From NCBI RefSeq assembly GCF_025370935.1, contig NC_133472.1, positions 26,956,401 to 27,020,400 on the forward strand: 64,000 nucleotides of DNA. Direction: 5' to 3'. Made by a program: the position numbers and the translations under genes. Within the stretch, counting starts at the first letter, position 1. Every line of letters starts with the position of its first letter. Shown piece by piece: positions 32,173-42,890 of the stretch. The notes beneath the pieces are model-generated. The model saw nothing but the letters and a program-made list of their open reading frames with translations, did no database searches and was not told the origin of the DNA. This stretch comes from Choristoneura fumiferana (lineage: Eukaryota; Arthropoda; Insecta; Lepidoptera; Tortricidae).

Positions 32173-32890
32173 AATATGCAATTAATGTTTTACTATTTAC
32201 AATTGATGTAATGAATCAACTAATTATGTGAAGCAACATCACTATTTTAGCTTTCCCCCAAACTGAGCGTTAGATAACGGGGTTTAGTAATACAAGTACA
32301 GAAGCTTCTCTGCCGTACAAAAGCGACGTTTAGGCATAAGAATCGTTGCCTACTTTATGCTTCTCTGTCTATTTCATAACTCGTATTCACTCGCAAGCGG
32401 CACGTGTGAGTACTAGGGTTGCTTGCTACTTCCGGAATACACTAGTGAAGTTAGGAATGTCATCATCATCAGATTTCACGTTTAACAATGAAATTAAATG
32501 AAATGTATTGCGTAGTAGGTACAGACGATTGCATATTGCTAACGCTGCTTTTGTGATGGCAGCCGCATTGGATTTGTTTTTTTTTTAAACAAATCGCGGA
32601 TTGAGCCTCTCCTGGTATTACCGACCAAGGTAGGATTAAACGATTTTTTTGTCTTGTTCATTTTCGTAGGAACTAAGTACTAACGCGTACTTTTTCATAA
32701 TACAAAAACCCGTATTAATAAGCTACACTCAATAACAGAAGAGATAATAGTACAAGCTCAAGTGTCTGTTTTCTAATAGGTACTTTTTGGTCTGTTTGTC
32801 CATGGCATTTGTAATGCCTGCCACTTAAATAATAGCTGGGTTCATCTTTCATTAGCCAGACTCTATAGTTATACCATAAATATAAGTTAC
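32173..32890. other. No gene recognised
   Basis: AT-rich spacer. It was searched for the missing terminal exon of meigo (expected LYGK-type codons on the minus strand), and none was found. Confidence 0.4.
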
Positions 32891-33075
32891 AAATACAATG
32901 CGGCGGAGAGAGCATGTATTTGGAAGGCGCGAAACCATTTTAGCCAATAATAAGGCAGTACGTTTACGCGGGTAAAATCGTGAGTAGCCATTGGTCAAAC
33001 GTTCGCGCGCCATTGCGGTGACCGTTCGGCGCCGCACCACACGTCACCGCGTCAGTCAGTTGTTTACCTGTCATT
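32891..33075. promoter_or_regulatory. GC/CpG-rich stretch with CCAAT motifs
   Basis: GC and CpG content rise sharply (CAAACGTTCGCGCGCCATTG, GTGACCGTTCGGCGCCGCAC). It contains AGCCAATAAT and, inverted, CCATTGGTC about 45 bp apart. Such a block could be a promoter or a mobile-element leader. No adjacent ORF decides this. It lies just downstream of the last meigo exon found. Confidence 0.25.
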
Positions 33076-33249
33076 GCATATTTCTACCCTACGATTAACG
33101 CAGCAAGGTCTCTATTGCATTGATGCTTACATTCGGATTAGTAGCAAAATGCAACCTTGAGTTCGTAAATGGTTCTAATGAAAATCGTGTTTGACACCTA
33201 TCAATATACATGACATTTAGAAATGAAACGTGTATAAATTTAAACAAAC

Positions 33250-33385
33250 CACTAAATACGATGATCGCTCCCAGCCACTGCCGCGCTTGCAGAACGTTAC
33301 CAAATATGATGACCGATGCAAGAACTGTAAAGAATTTCCTGGTAGTCGTCACCACGGAGCACGGGAGAGGACCAAACTCAGACAC
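33250..33385 (-). CDS. meigo: meigo exon 6 (3' border uncertain)
   Basis: Acceptor TTTAATTACAG|GTG. It reads VSEFGPLPCSVVTTTRKFFT, VLASVIIFGNVLQARQWLGA and IIVFSG. Family members continue with a short LF-x-D-x-LYGK tail; here the frame runs into an unrelated sequence and stops at 33095. The only nearby donor is the weak AGTG|GTTTGT at 33249. Either a terminal exon lies out of view or the C-terminus differs. Confidence 0.8.
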
Positions 33386-36300
33386 CTGTAATTAAACACA
33401 ACATATTATTGTTTTACAATTGATATAACAATTATGATCAGTTAAAATATACCTATAGCTAGTTCTTGCTACGTTTATGAATTTCTTTAGTAGTCAAATG
33501 TCTTAAATCTATTTTAATCGTTAGTAAAAACTGGGAACTTACCATAAAGAATATGAATAACTGTCCCAGAGCGCCCATCAACGCTAACGCCGCCATATAG
33601 ACCAATACCTCAGGATACAAGGTAACGAAGGAAATAAACCGGATGATTTCACCACTCAGTACAACACCGATTGATAAGATTATGGAAGACCTGGAAAATA
33701 ATAAAGGTACTGTGATTTCTGATTCGTAATTTTTAATATAAGTAGAATAGTATTTCCATAAAATAATGTCGAACTGTTTGAAGAGCAACAGTATTTTTTA
33801 CTGCCTTGTAATTTATATACCTACCTTTCAACACATGCATACTGCCATACCAAACTTACGGCTGCGAGACCTGGGCAATGACCAAATGTCTCAGAACAAA
33901 GCTAGCCAACTCTCAAAGAGCAATGAAGAGGAGTATGACAAACATATGAAGACAAGACCGAATTAGGAACACTGTGATCAGGTCAAAAACTAACCTTAAT
34001 GACATCCTGACAAGAATTGGACCAGCAAAAATGGCGATGGACTGGACACATGATGCGAGACAAAAGAGGGAAATGGACCAAGGCAATAACGGAGTGGTAC
34101 CCCCATGATGGGAAGAGGTAACGGAGAATGCAGATCACGAAATGGGAAGATGACCAAGATGACTGTGGGTCCAATCAGAAGTAGGGTTCCGAATGACATA
34201 TGTCAATTCAGTGGAAGGCGTTGGAGGAGGCCTATGTCAAAAGGCATACTGAAATTAGAGGTATTTTATAAAAAAAAAACCTTTAGTGTAGTGTACACAT
34301 AAAACTAATTTCAGAATAAAGGGCTCTATTATTATTCAGTTTCAAAAATAAGTAGGTACCACAGACTCTTATTCCGACGCAATAAGGCCGTAGTCAAATA
34401 TTTTTGAGTGGTTGGAATAGATACTTATTTTTGCACTTGACTGTACCTAACCTACACACATATTTCTAAGAACGAGTATAAACATATTTCTAAGCACATT
34501 CAAGTTGGTCTCATAAAAATGTTACTGTAGATTTACTATTAATGTTTCTTTTAAGATACCAATACGTATTGTACCTATTATTTGTAACATTTTTCTACAT
34601 GTCTGCTCTATTATCGGACCTTGAGACCCATTCTTGGTCAAAATGCAGCCTAATTCTACTCTAACAAGCCCAAAACGGCTACGTTACGGTTCTATCCTGA
34701 AGTTCCAGTGCCCGCCTGCCTAAGGCCCTGGTGTCTCTGACCACCCGCCGCCGGCAACCGGTGACCGACGACGATCGAATGTTTTGTTCGGGAATGCTTG
34801 AAGGTAGTTTCTCTGAAACGTCACGGGCGGCGGGTAGGTCGACACCACCGTGTCAGTGAAACCAGGCCTACCTGCTCCATCAGACCCTGGATACTATTCA
34901 TAGTCAAAGTATACCCTAAGACGATTCTAATAAGGCCAAACACGGCTACGTTACTTTGTTCGGCCTTGAAGTTCCAGTGCCTGCCTTACTGCTCCATCAA
35001 GCACTGGCTGAAGACTATTCTTAGCCAAAGTACACCCTAAGACGATTCTAATAAGATCAGATCGATGTTTAATAATAATATTATCGTATTGTCATCCAAA
35101 TTACGTAAGTATAGCATAAATGTCAATAAGTTTCGCGTCATTTCCACAATAGGAAGTGGGTGAAAACAAGTTCAAGATTATACATCTATAAAATAAAAGT
35201 GAACCGCCAGAACGGGACAAAAAAACGAGACAGAGCAGGATGGCGCTCTACAACACCATTTTGACACGTTTCTCCCAAACAACGCATTATTTCTCTGGAA
35301 TTTTAAAGGTAATTCGATTCTTTGACCTTGGGAATCGCGAAAAACTTGAGAAAATATGATATTGGGTGTGTACATTTCGTAAATCACAAGTTTGAATTTC
35401 GAGCCAAAAACGAGCGATCTTATTACCTATGCCAGTGTTACCATTCAGGGAAAAAGAAATCTATTCGTTATCCTGCATTGCAGTCTGTAAAGCTCTTTAC
35501 CCATTAATTGCCGTGCGCCAGATTACGCTGGGCTTACAGTCATGAAATTTGTTATGTAGATAGCTGGATGTCTGAAATAACACATAGGCTACTTTTATTC
35601 CAATATTCCCACGGGATAGTTGTTCTTAACACAACACCTCAATGAAGATTACGATATAAATTTGGGATTTCCCACAGGAATTTTGTGAAATCCCAGAATT
35701 TCAATTGTAACTACCAGATCGAATAGTTTACGCGTGCGAACGTGCGGGTAAACTCTAGTATGTAGATAATACCTATATTCAGCAGTTACTTGTACAGTCA
35801 AGGGCATAAATACATACACTACGTTTCCAAAACGTCAAAAATATCACTAACCTTAAGGTTGATGTATACATAAAGTATATTTGACGCTATGGCTGTAAAT
35901 ATTTATGCCCTCGACTGTACAATTGATTTGTACTTTATAAAAGTATTTGAGAAATTAAAAGGCAGACAAAACTAAATGAGAGTTATCTACATTCTATACT
36001 ACATTCTATATGAGCTGACTGTGTGCTAAGCAAAGGTAACACATTACTTATTGGTAATTATTAGATTCTTCTGGTTAGAAGAACAGTTAGATTCTAACCT
36101 TTGCTTGAATTAACATGAACATGACTCAAAATGTGTAAATAGATATTTGATCTATATGTTGTTAAAAAAAAAAACTTTCGTGTTCTCTTCTATTCTAATT
36201 CCGATCTGAAATAATTAAAGTGTAATTAAATCAATTTTTAAGAACACAAGAATTAGTATAAACTCAACCAGAATGTACCTAATACTTAAAATGGCTATGC

Positions 36301-39300
36301 CACAACACTTTACAAACTGAAGCATGCTTTTAAATGTGATGAATGCTAATAAATAAAATCATTCATACCACCAGTTCGTATTCACCATCATAGAGTATGC
36401 TGTCGGTGAAGATTCAGCTTTAATGCGTTCCTGGAAAACAAATTTGATAGTATTAATTTAAAATACTAGCGACCAGCCCCGGCTTCGCACGGGCAAAACA
36501 GAAAAAAAAGGTTCCATACCTATACAACATTAGACATTAGCAAAAACCGGCAAAAAAAACACGTTTGCTATATATGGGAGCCTCCTTAGATATTTATTTT
36601 GGTGTTCCCTTCTTTCACAGACAGAAATTTCACAGAATTTCGTTTTGCGGATAATGTTTCATTATAATATTTGGTCTTTGTATTTTTACTTCGAAAATTA
36701 TTGTTTAACCCTTCTTTGCATGGTGATGGAAATTTCCATCATAACATTGTCCTTTTAATTAAAGGTAGTTTTGTGGGTGATTGATATTTATTTTCAAGAC
36801 TATCAAGTTTCAAGAACAGTACAGCATGAAATGGAACATAGTTGTGAAAAACTAAATACACAGAATTTCGACATTTCAAATTTTAATTCGCGGGCTTGCC
36901 GTGTCGCGCCATTTACGAAAACTGTTGACCTTCTAGCTGTATTCTGAAGGATATTACTGCAAAAATATTGATTTATGCGGAAATATAAATGTCTAATAGG
37001 TATGTAATTTGATATTATGTTACTTTTTGGGCATACATTTTCGAAATTCGAAAATAAAGTAACTCGAAGGTATTTGATGGAAATTTACATCATTATACAA
37101 CGACTTCGCTCGTAAAGTAGGTATGGCGAATTTTTAGGGTTCCATAGCCAAATGGCAAAAAACGGAACCCTTAAGGATTCGTCATGTCTGTTTGTCTGTC
37201 TGTCTGTCCGTATGTCACAGCCACTTTTTTCCGAAACTATAAGAACTATACTGTTGAAACTTGGTAAGTAGATGTATTCTGTGAACCGCATTAAGATTTT
37301 CACACAAAGATAAAAAAAACAATAAATTTTGGCGGTTCCCCATACTTAGAACTGAAACTCAAAAAATTTTTTTTCATCAAACCCATACGAATGGGGTATC
37401 TATAGATAGGTCTTCAAAAATGATATTGAGGTTTCTCATATCATTTTTTTCTAAACTGAATAGACACCTCCAAAGTGGTAAAATATATGATGTACATTAC
37501 CATGCAAACTTCCACCGAAAATTGGTTTGAACAAGATCTAGTTAGTATTTTTTTAATACGTCATAAATCGTAAAGTAAAGGAAACTTTTATAATAAGTAT
37601 GTTACTTGCTGCTACGGAACCCTTCATGGGCGAGTCCCGACTCGCAGTTGGCCACTTTTTTTTATTAAGTACTACGCTTAAGATCAGAGTTTGCATATTG
37701 ATGAATATTTCCATAACATAAAAAATAGATATATTCCGTTAGTCTTACCTTACTTAAGTATACATAAATATTTTACATTTTTACCTTAATGTATAGGTTA
37801 ACTAATATTACCCTAATTTAATTCACAAGTAAAAAAATGCAAAGAAGGGTTAAATTACTATTTACTTGAATGAAAAATATTTAATAGAAAAAAAATCAAT
37901 GAATTTTATACTTAATTTTTTTATTTAACAATTGCATCAAACTACAGAATTTCTTTTTAAGATTATTTTTTAGAACTGTGTCCCCACCAGAAAGCGAATT
38001 GCTACCAAAAGAGTAGGTTGGTTAGAACTGTGACCTCACCAGAAAGCGAATCGCTACCAGAAAAGTAGGTTAGGATAGGTTAGAACTGTGACCCCACCAG
38101 AAAGCGGATCGCTACCAGAAAAGTAGTTTAGGTTAGGTTAGAACTGTGACCCCACCAGAAAGCGAATCGTACCGTTATAGGAGGGTATGCATTTTGTCGC
38201 AGTTATGAATTGAAACGTTTAGAAACTACCACCATACGCAATGTTTTTCTTGGTAGTAAGTTTTATATTAACTAAATAACACAAGAATAAAGAATATTTG
38301 ATTTGTTATTCTATGATATGAATACCTAAATAATGAATTTTATTTGTAATAAAAATAAATGATACAAATTTCTTCAAAGTAAGTGTTCCGTGTGTTGATA
38401 ATTCTACGAAACAATAATATCAGAAAAAAATCTGTTAAACAAAATTCTATTAAAATGTTGTCTGCGAAACAACGTTCAACCATTATTTTTATTTTTATTT
38501 ACTTATTTGTTTTTAAACTGAATGAATATGAAAATAAACATTCTATGAATATTTCAAGCAACTACCTGTTGCCGTTACTAATATCGAGCAACAACGGCAA
38601 AAAAAACACGTTTGTTGTATACCCCCTTAAATATCTATTTTATTCTGTTTTTAGTATTTTTTATTGTAGCGGCAACAGAAATACATCATCTGTCAAAACT
38701 TCAACTGTCTAACTATCACAGTTCATGAGATACAGCCTATTGACAGACAGACAGACGGATAGTGGAGTCTTAGTAATAGGCTCCCGTTTTTATCACCCTT
38801 AGGGCACAGAACTCTAAAAATATAAATAGGTCTCTAATCAAGGGCACTTCACACACATTTTTCAGGTCAATTTCCCAAAAACTACATCCGACACGCACGA
38901 AGCCGGGGCGAGTCAACGTAAAGTAAATTAATTTTTTGGTTAGATTGATATTTTTAATTTCGTAATATCTTTTGAATGGAATGTGCGATTTGAATAATTC
39001 AAAAAGTAATCTGCAGGTATTGAAACCGTCTTGAATATAAAAATGTTTATTTGGATAAGGATTAATACAAAGGTATGGATAACATGGTCAGATTTTAGTT
39101 GTCATTTCTGTCAACTTTTGAAATGTAAAAAAGTAGTTATACTGACATAACTACATACAATAGTTGGACATATGGTATCGCGAAGTTTTTTGTAGATCTT
39201 GATGTATTCTTTAATATCATGAATCATTTTTTGTTCTATAATCAATAGTTTCTATAGCGCATGCGATGAAAGATGTTTTATGGCAACCTTTTTTATACTG

Positions 39301-42300
39301 AGTTACATTATTGTAGTTTTAGTATGGAATCCTATTTTTTTCTGTTAATAAATATAGCCTATGGCACTTTGGAATAATTTAGCATACTTTAAATCGGTCC
39401 ACTAGTTTTTGAGTTAATTCGTAAAAAAAATCCAAAGCTTTCCTTTTTATATATAGTATAGAGTATATATATATAGATGACAGTAGCAGTCTCCCTACAC
39501 CAACGATAATCATATAATCCAGCCATTATACAAGTGAATCTGCAGGGGCTCTGCTATACTGACTATAATCAAAATGAATCTTTAAAGGTACTTCTGAGTT
39601 TGCAGAGTACAACTTTCCCTTAAATGATAATATTATTCTCAAGTTTTGACCATTTTGCGCTCCGGCAAATATTTAGTTATCCAAAAAGGTGCTGTCACTA
39701 AAAGACTTTAAGAACCTCTGGTGTAATCACTAAAAAAAGTTTTAAATTAAGGATGAGACGATACAAACTTGATAATGAAGGTAAGCAAGGAATTTTGTAC
39801 AATGTTTATTGGTTGAATCAAATGCTATTAGAATAAGAATGATGAGAATTAATATGTTCGTTCATACACCCATATACATTATGTTCTTGAACAAGGCTAA
39901 TGTCATATCTATGCGAGCTTTTGCGTGTATCTATCTATGCAAGTAGATCTGTAATATTTATCAGTGATTTGTATCATCATATTGATTATTTGGATTTTAT
40001 TAATAAAAAATGCCATGGCAATTCAAAATTCTAATTTTATAACTTTATTTTAATAAGTTACATTGACTTTTTTGATTTTCAATTGATATTAATTGTTTCA
40101 GTGGTTGTGTTGATTCACCAAATTAGTTTCTAAAATCTCCATTAATATAGTTTATAAGAATATTTGTTACTAACAAATTTTGTGATCCCCTGTTGACATC
40201 TATGGACGTTAAACGCCTGATAATAAATGATTTTTATTTTATTTATTTATTTTTTATTTATTTTTATACCAAAAATTACATCACTGGACAAAGCAAGTGA
40301 TGATCTTTACCCAGTGTTGCATTTGATTTTAACGAAATTATTGTAATTTGATCAAGTTTGATGTAATTTAATTTTAGTTTGAATTAATTTAATTAAATGT
40401 AATTTTATTTAATTTGATTTAATTTTGATTTATTTTAATTTAATTAAATTTATACTTATTGATGCAAAGATATGGGTTACTAAAATGACCTGTTTTTTTT
40501 AATTATTTGCAACCGCATATTGCTATGATCATAACCAGTAGCAGTGTTTTTCTACTTTCGGCTAAACCATAAAATAAGAGTTTTACCTGTTAAAAGGCCA
40601 AGCTAGATCATTTTGTTCACTCCCGACAACCCCCATATATAACAAATTGCATTGGTTACAGGTTACAGTCTGTTCAATATAGGAATGGACAGAAGGAAAA
40701 TAGGCTCTTTATACTTAATGCATGCTAAAGGAAATCATTTAATAAATTGCAATTTTTTTGTACACGGTCTAAACTATATTCTAATTAAAATATCGGAGAC
40801 TTTAATATTACTTTCAATTAAGTATTCATTAACTAACTGTTGCCCGCAACCTTGTTCACGTAGAATTCGTTTATTGCTATTGCGCGGGAACTACGCAATT
40901 TTCCGGACTAAAAACTATTCTATGCCCTTCCCTGGCACTTGTACTATCGTATATATACGGAATTGCATCTAAATCGGTTCAGCGGTTAAGACGTGAAGAG
41001 GTAGGTAGCAAACCAGCATATAGACTTACAAATTTTCGCAACTATAATTAATATTAGTGAGATTAACTTTGCTATTTTTCATATCACAATTTAAAAACAG
41101 TGTTGCCAGTGATGACATATGGACCTGAGACTGGTGCTTTACTTTAGGCCTTATAAATAGGCTCAGAGTTGCTCAGCAAGCTATGGAGAAAACTATGCTT
41201 GGGGCTTCTCTATGGGATGGAATCAGAAATGAGGAGATACATAGAAGAACAAGGGTCATCGACATAGCCAAGCAAATTAGCTCATTGAAGTGTCAATGGC
41301 CGGGCCATATAGCACGGAGAGCCGAAAAGTTCTCGAATGGAGGCCGCGGTTCGGCAAGCGCAGCATAGGACGTCCACCAACAAGATGGACGGATGACCTG
41401 GTTAAAGCCGCGGCGGGTTCATGGTGGATGCAGGCCGCTGCCAACCAAAGCAACTGGAGGTCTGTGGGGGAGGCCTATGTCCAACAGTGGACTTCCTGCG
41501 GCTGAGGTGATGATGATGATGAATTTAAAAACAATAAAAAAACTTTTTCTATTTTGTTAAAAACAGAAACGTCTTCCTATAAAATACCTAAAGAGGCAGA
41601 GGTAAAGAATATTCTGCAATAAACTAAATGTTTATAATATTGTTAACTCAAGAAATATTTCATATATTATTTATAGTTTTTAATCATCAGTTTTAATCAA
41701 AATGTGATTACCTTTAATCATATACAAATAGTTAACTTTTTACAACTAAAGTACTGCACTAATTTTGATGAAATTAGGAATGGAGAAAAGCTTGACCTTT
41801 ATAGCAGAAACTACGAGAAGAATATTTTTAATCAGGGAATGAGAGTGGATGAATCCACGAAACACACTTATTAAATGTATAAATATAAATCAAATTAATA
41901 TTATGTAGCAAATTACGTTTTAATAATATGTTATTTTGTAAGTACCCACATTGTATATTAATCTATTTAGAGTAAATAAAATTATGACTTCATCTTATTA
42001 CTTCTTTTATTCATCATCATCATTATTACAACTTCACAAAAAATGTTTAGAATTCGTTCTTCTGTGACCTTTTAGAGTCCAATGCTATCCTGAATGGACA
42101 ATAGAGTTGCACCATTTCCGAGATTGTCACAAAAATAAATGAATATACAAGTATTACTGTACCTGTACAGCTCCAGTGAGCCCATCCATAGTCAGTGACA
42201 GGAACAGTAACAGTTCACCAATCCCAAGACCCAAACTCTCAGTGCTGGCCTTCTTGCTCTGGTCTTTGTACATAAATAAAACAACACCCGTCACAATGAG

Positions 42301-42890
42301 AAACACAAACAGGTATTTTCGAAGAGGATATACTTTGCGACCAATGAGAACTCCAAGAATCATCACAGGTATAGGCTTGGCTGCCTTACCAACTACCTGG
42401 AATTGTTTAATAAAATATTAAATAAGGAAAATGGAAAAAAATAATATCTGATTTTTCCAAGAGTTGATGGTACTTACCTGTGTTGGATAGTTAATCCACT
42501 GCAAAGCTAAATTGGAAGTAACCATACCCAGAAGATAAGTAAGTGCCGAAGAAAAGTAGTAGATTGTTCTCCTCGCCAGTTGCAGGTCCATTCTAGTCCA
42601 TCTTTCGTCCAGATAGCTGAAATTAAAACGTTAGGCGTATTTAGTAAAATATTTATCTGTATCCATTTATGATTTTCCTTGCAGCAGTCTTTTCATACCA
42701 TCAAAATTTGTGCGAAAACATAATTCGCCACGCACTGCACTAGCACCAACGATAACGTGCAAGTAAACTTGTCGCTGTCCCCATATTTTCCACGTGTTAT
42801 TTTCTCTTGTAACATTCCATAAATAAAATAGCATACAAAAATGGAGCCAGCAATTAATACAAATCTAAATTCACTACTAGCTTTCGTCAT
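33250..42890 (-). CDS. meigo: SLC35B1 / meigo orthologue, ER nucleotide-sugar/nucleotide transporter (six exons, 3' end missing)
   Basis: Exons on the minus strand: 42890-42699, 42616-42478, 42396-42163, 36430-36369, 33690-33543 and 33385-about 33250, all with GT/AG borders. Together they give about 304 residues of a family usually 320-340 long. Family marks are FVCYFIYGMLQEKITRGKYG (residues 18-37), AKPIPVMILG in exon 3, LTMDGLTGAVQ at the exon 3 end, GALGQLFIFFM in exon 5 and VVTTTRKFFTVLASV in exon 6. The protein is a multi-helix member of the drug/metabolite transporter fold. SLC35B1 acts in the ER membrane and has been described as an ATP/ADP exchanger in mammals; fly meigo is needed for olfactory dendrite targeting. 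Two oddities: exon 1 ends in phase 0 while exon 2 needs two preceding bases, and the C-terminal exon (YGK... tail) was not found. Confidence 0.92.
33543..33690 (-). CDS. meigo: meigo exon 5
   Basis: Acceptor TTATTTTCCAG|G and donor ATG|GTAAGT. It reads SSIILSIGVVLSGEIIRFIS, FVTLYPEVLVYMAALALMGA and LGQLFIFFM, covering two transmembrane segments. Phase agrees with exons 4 and 6. Confidence 0.9.
33835..34262 (+). mobile_element. RTE-type LINE 3' relic in meigo intron 5-4
   Basis: The plus strand gives broken frames with TYGCETWAMTKCLRTKLANS (with AQRAMKRSM-like continuation), GHMMRDKRGKWTKAITEWYP (frame-shifted) and GGGLCQK-type remains. These are the C-terminal motifs of RTE-clade endonuclease/reverse transcriptase proteins (YGCETW..., GH..R..). 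Several stops and shifts make it inactive. It lies antisense to meigo. Confidence 0.65.
34607..35070. repeat. Three ~120-bp tandem units, interrupted by a MITE
   Basis: CTACGTTAC...GAAGTTCCAGTGCC(C/T)GCCT... recurs at about 34680 and 34945. The block ACCCTAAGACGATTCTAATA occurs at 34912 and 35034 with a diverged form at 34650. Units span about 34607-34730, 34871-34990 and 34991-35070. The MITE at 34733-34868 separates the first from the second. Confidence 0.7.
34733..34868. mobile_element. GC-rich MITE with TA target duplications
   Basis: It starts AGGCCCTGGTGTCTCTGACC and ends GTGTCAGTGAAACCAGGCC; the inverted ends match with small gaps, and TA stands on both sides (34731-34732 and 34869-34870). 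Without it, the minisatellite unit GCCTGCC-TACCTGCTCC is restored. A TA target fits Tc1/mariner-like elements. Confidence 0.65.
35519..35763 (-). mobile_element. Interspersed element, subfamily of the 385-1994 copy
   Basis: On the plus strand it contains CTGGGCTTACAGTCATGAAA, TAACACATAGGCTACTTTTA, CACAACACCTCAATGAAGAT and GAATAGTTTACGCGTGCGAA in the order expected for the reverse complement of 385-540 plus one array unit. It carries only one unit, so it represents the unexpanded state. Confidence 0.7.
35791..35922. mobile_element. Short MITE, TGTACAGTCAAGGGCATAAA ends
   Basis: Left TGTACAGTCAAGGGCATAAA and right TATTTATGCCCTCGACTGTACA are inverted repeats. The same termini bound the 1.6-kb element at 30571-32172, so this is the short deletion form of that family. 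Confidence 0.75.
36369..36430 (-). CDS. meigo: meigo exon 4
   Basis: A 62-bp exon reading ERIKAESSPTAYSMMVNTNW plus two bases of a Trp codon completed by exon 5. Acceptor ATTTGTTTTCCAG and donor TG|GTATGA. It continues the LTGAVQ of exon 3 exactly as in other family members (VQ-ERIR-type). Confidence 0.88.
37132..37660 (-). mobile_element. CCGGCC-type element, reverse, nested
   Basis: On the plus strand it runs from TTTTTAGGGTTCCATAGCCA through a (GTCT)n run (37186-37208) to GAACCCTTCATGGGCGAGTC and CCGACTCGCAGTTGGCCAC. It is intermediate between the short (650-bp) and long (1.5-kb) forms and lies inside the 3-kb element. Confidence 0.7.
37971..38170. repeat. Tandem array with TTAGG-containing spacer
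   Basis: GAACTGTGACCCCACCAGAA (or a variant) begins at 37973, 38024, 38083 and 38140. Units contain AGCGAATCGCTACCAGAAAA followed by GTAGGTTAGG-type spacers; the third reads TTTAGGTTAGGTTAGAACTG, two to three TTAGG motifs, the insect telomere word. The array is intronic and short. Confidence 0.7.
39467..40666. other. Intron sequence, no element recognised
   Basis: Within meigo intron 3. AT-rich, with a simple (TTTAATT)n-like stretch at 40370-40450. No exon is supported. Confidence 0.5.
40667..42103 (+). mobile_element. 1-kb TIR element, copy 2, with RTE insertion
   Basis: It is collinear with 13796-14820 from AGTCTGTTCAATATAGGAAT to CCTGAATGGACAATAG. It carries the same nested short element (40838-41068) and an additional 422-bp RTE insert (41100-41521). 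It ends 60 bp from meigo exon 3. Confidence 0.7.
41100..41521 (+). mobile_element. 5'-truncated RTE-type LINE with 12-bp target duplication
   Basis: AATTTAAAAACA at 41088-41099 and 41522-41533 flanks the insert; copy 1 of the host has an empty site here (near 14205). Two frames give the RTE C-terminus: MEKTMLGASLWDGIRNEEIH, then after a shift near 41340 WRPRFGKRSIGRPPTRWTDD and WRSVGEAYVQQWTSCG with a stop at 41505. The 3' end is GATGATGATGATG. It is truncated and frame-shifted, so dead. Confidence 0.85.
42163..42396 (-). CDS. meigo: meigo exon 3
   Basis: Acceptor ACAATTCCAG|GTA and donor GTACAG|GTACAG. It has 78 codons in phase 0, starting VVGKAAKPIPVMILGVLIGR and ending SLTMDGLTGAVQ. The block KPIPVM followed by the LIVTGVVLFMYK helix is characteristic. 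Confidence 0.92.
42478..42616 (-). CDS. meigo: meigo exon 2
   Basis: Acceptor TTTTAATTTCAG|C and donor ACACAG|GTAAGT. The open frame reads YLDERWTRMDLQLARRTIYY then FSSALTYLLGMVTSNLALQW and INYPTQ. Its first base is the third base of a codon, so the preceding exon should end in phase 2, which exon 1 does not. Confidence 0.88.
42699..42890 (-). CDS. meigo: meigo exon 1
   Basis: ATG at 42890 starts MTKASSEFRFVLIAGSIFVC, which is the first transmembrane segment. The exon ends ...VFAQILM at a donor ATG|GTATGA, 64 complete codons (phase 0). The start fits the family N-terminus, and the ATG is preceded by AAACAACC. Confidence 0.9.

Larger units (their letters stand above)
36464..39466 (+). mobile_element. 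3-kb element in the largest meigo intron
   Basis: The left end TACTAGCGACCAGCCCCGGC is followed by TTCGCACGGGCAAAAC. The right end has AGTTTTTGAGTTAATTCGTA and a TTTTTATATATAGTATAGAG terminus. This head (TACTAGCGACC..CCCGGCTTCGCACGGG) resembles the class of the smaller ACTAGC elements but is a different family. Nested in it are a reverse CCGGCC copy (37132-37660) and a tandem array (37971-38170). It starts 33 bp from the meigo exon 4 acceptor. No long coding frame is seen. Confidence 0.55.

Noticed and set aside
33095..33250. Read-through extension of meigo exon 6 as the true C-terminus
   Set aside because: The 45 residues after FSG have no resemblance to the conserved short C-terminal tail of the family; more likely intron sequence.
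41183..41505. Two frames of 61 and 71 codons as a host gene
   Set aside because: They are the two halves of an RTE C-terminus separated by a frameshift, inside an insert with a 12-bp target duplication.
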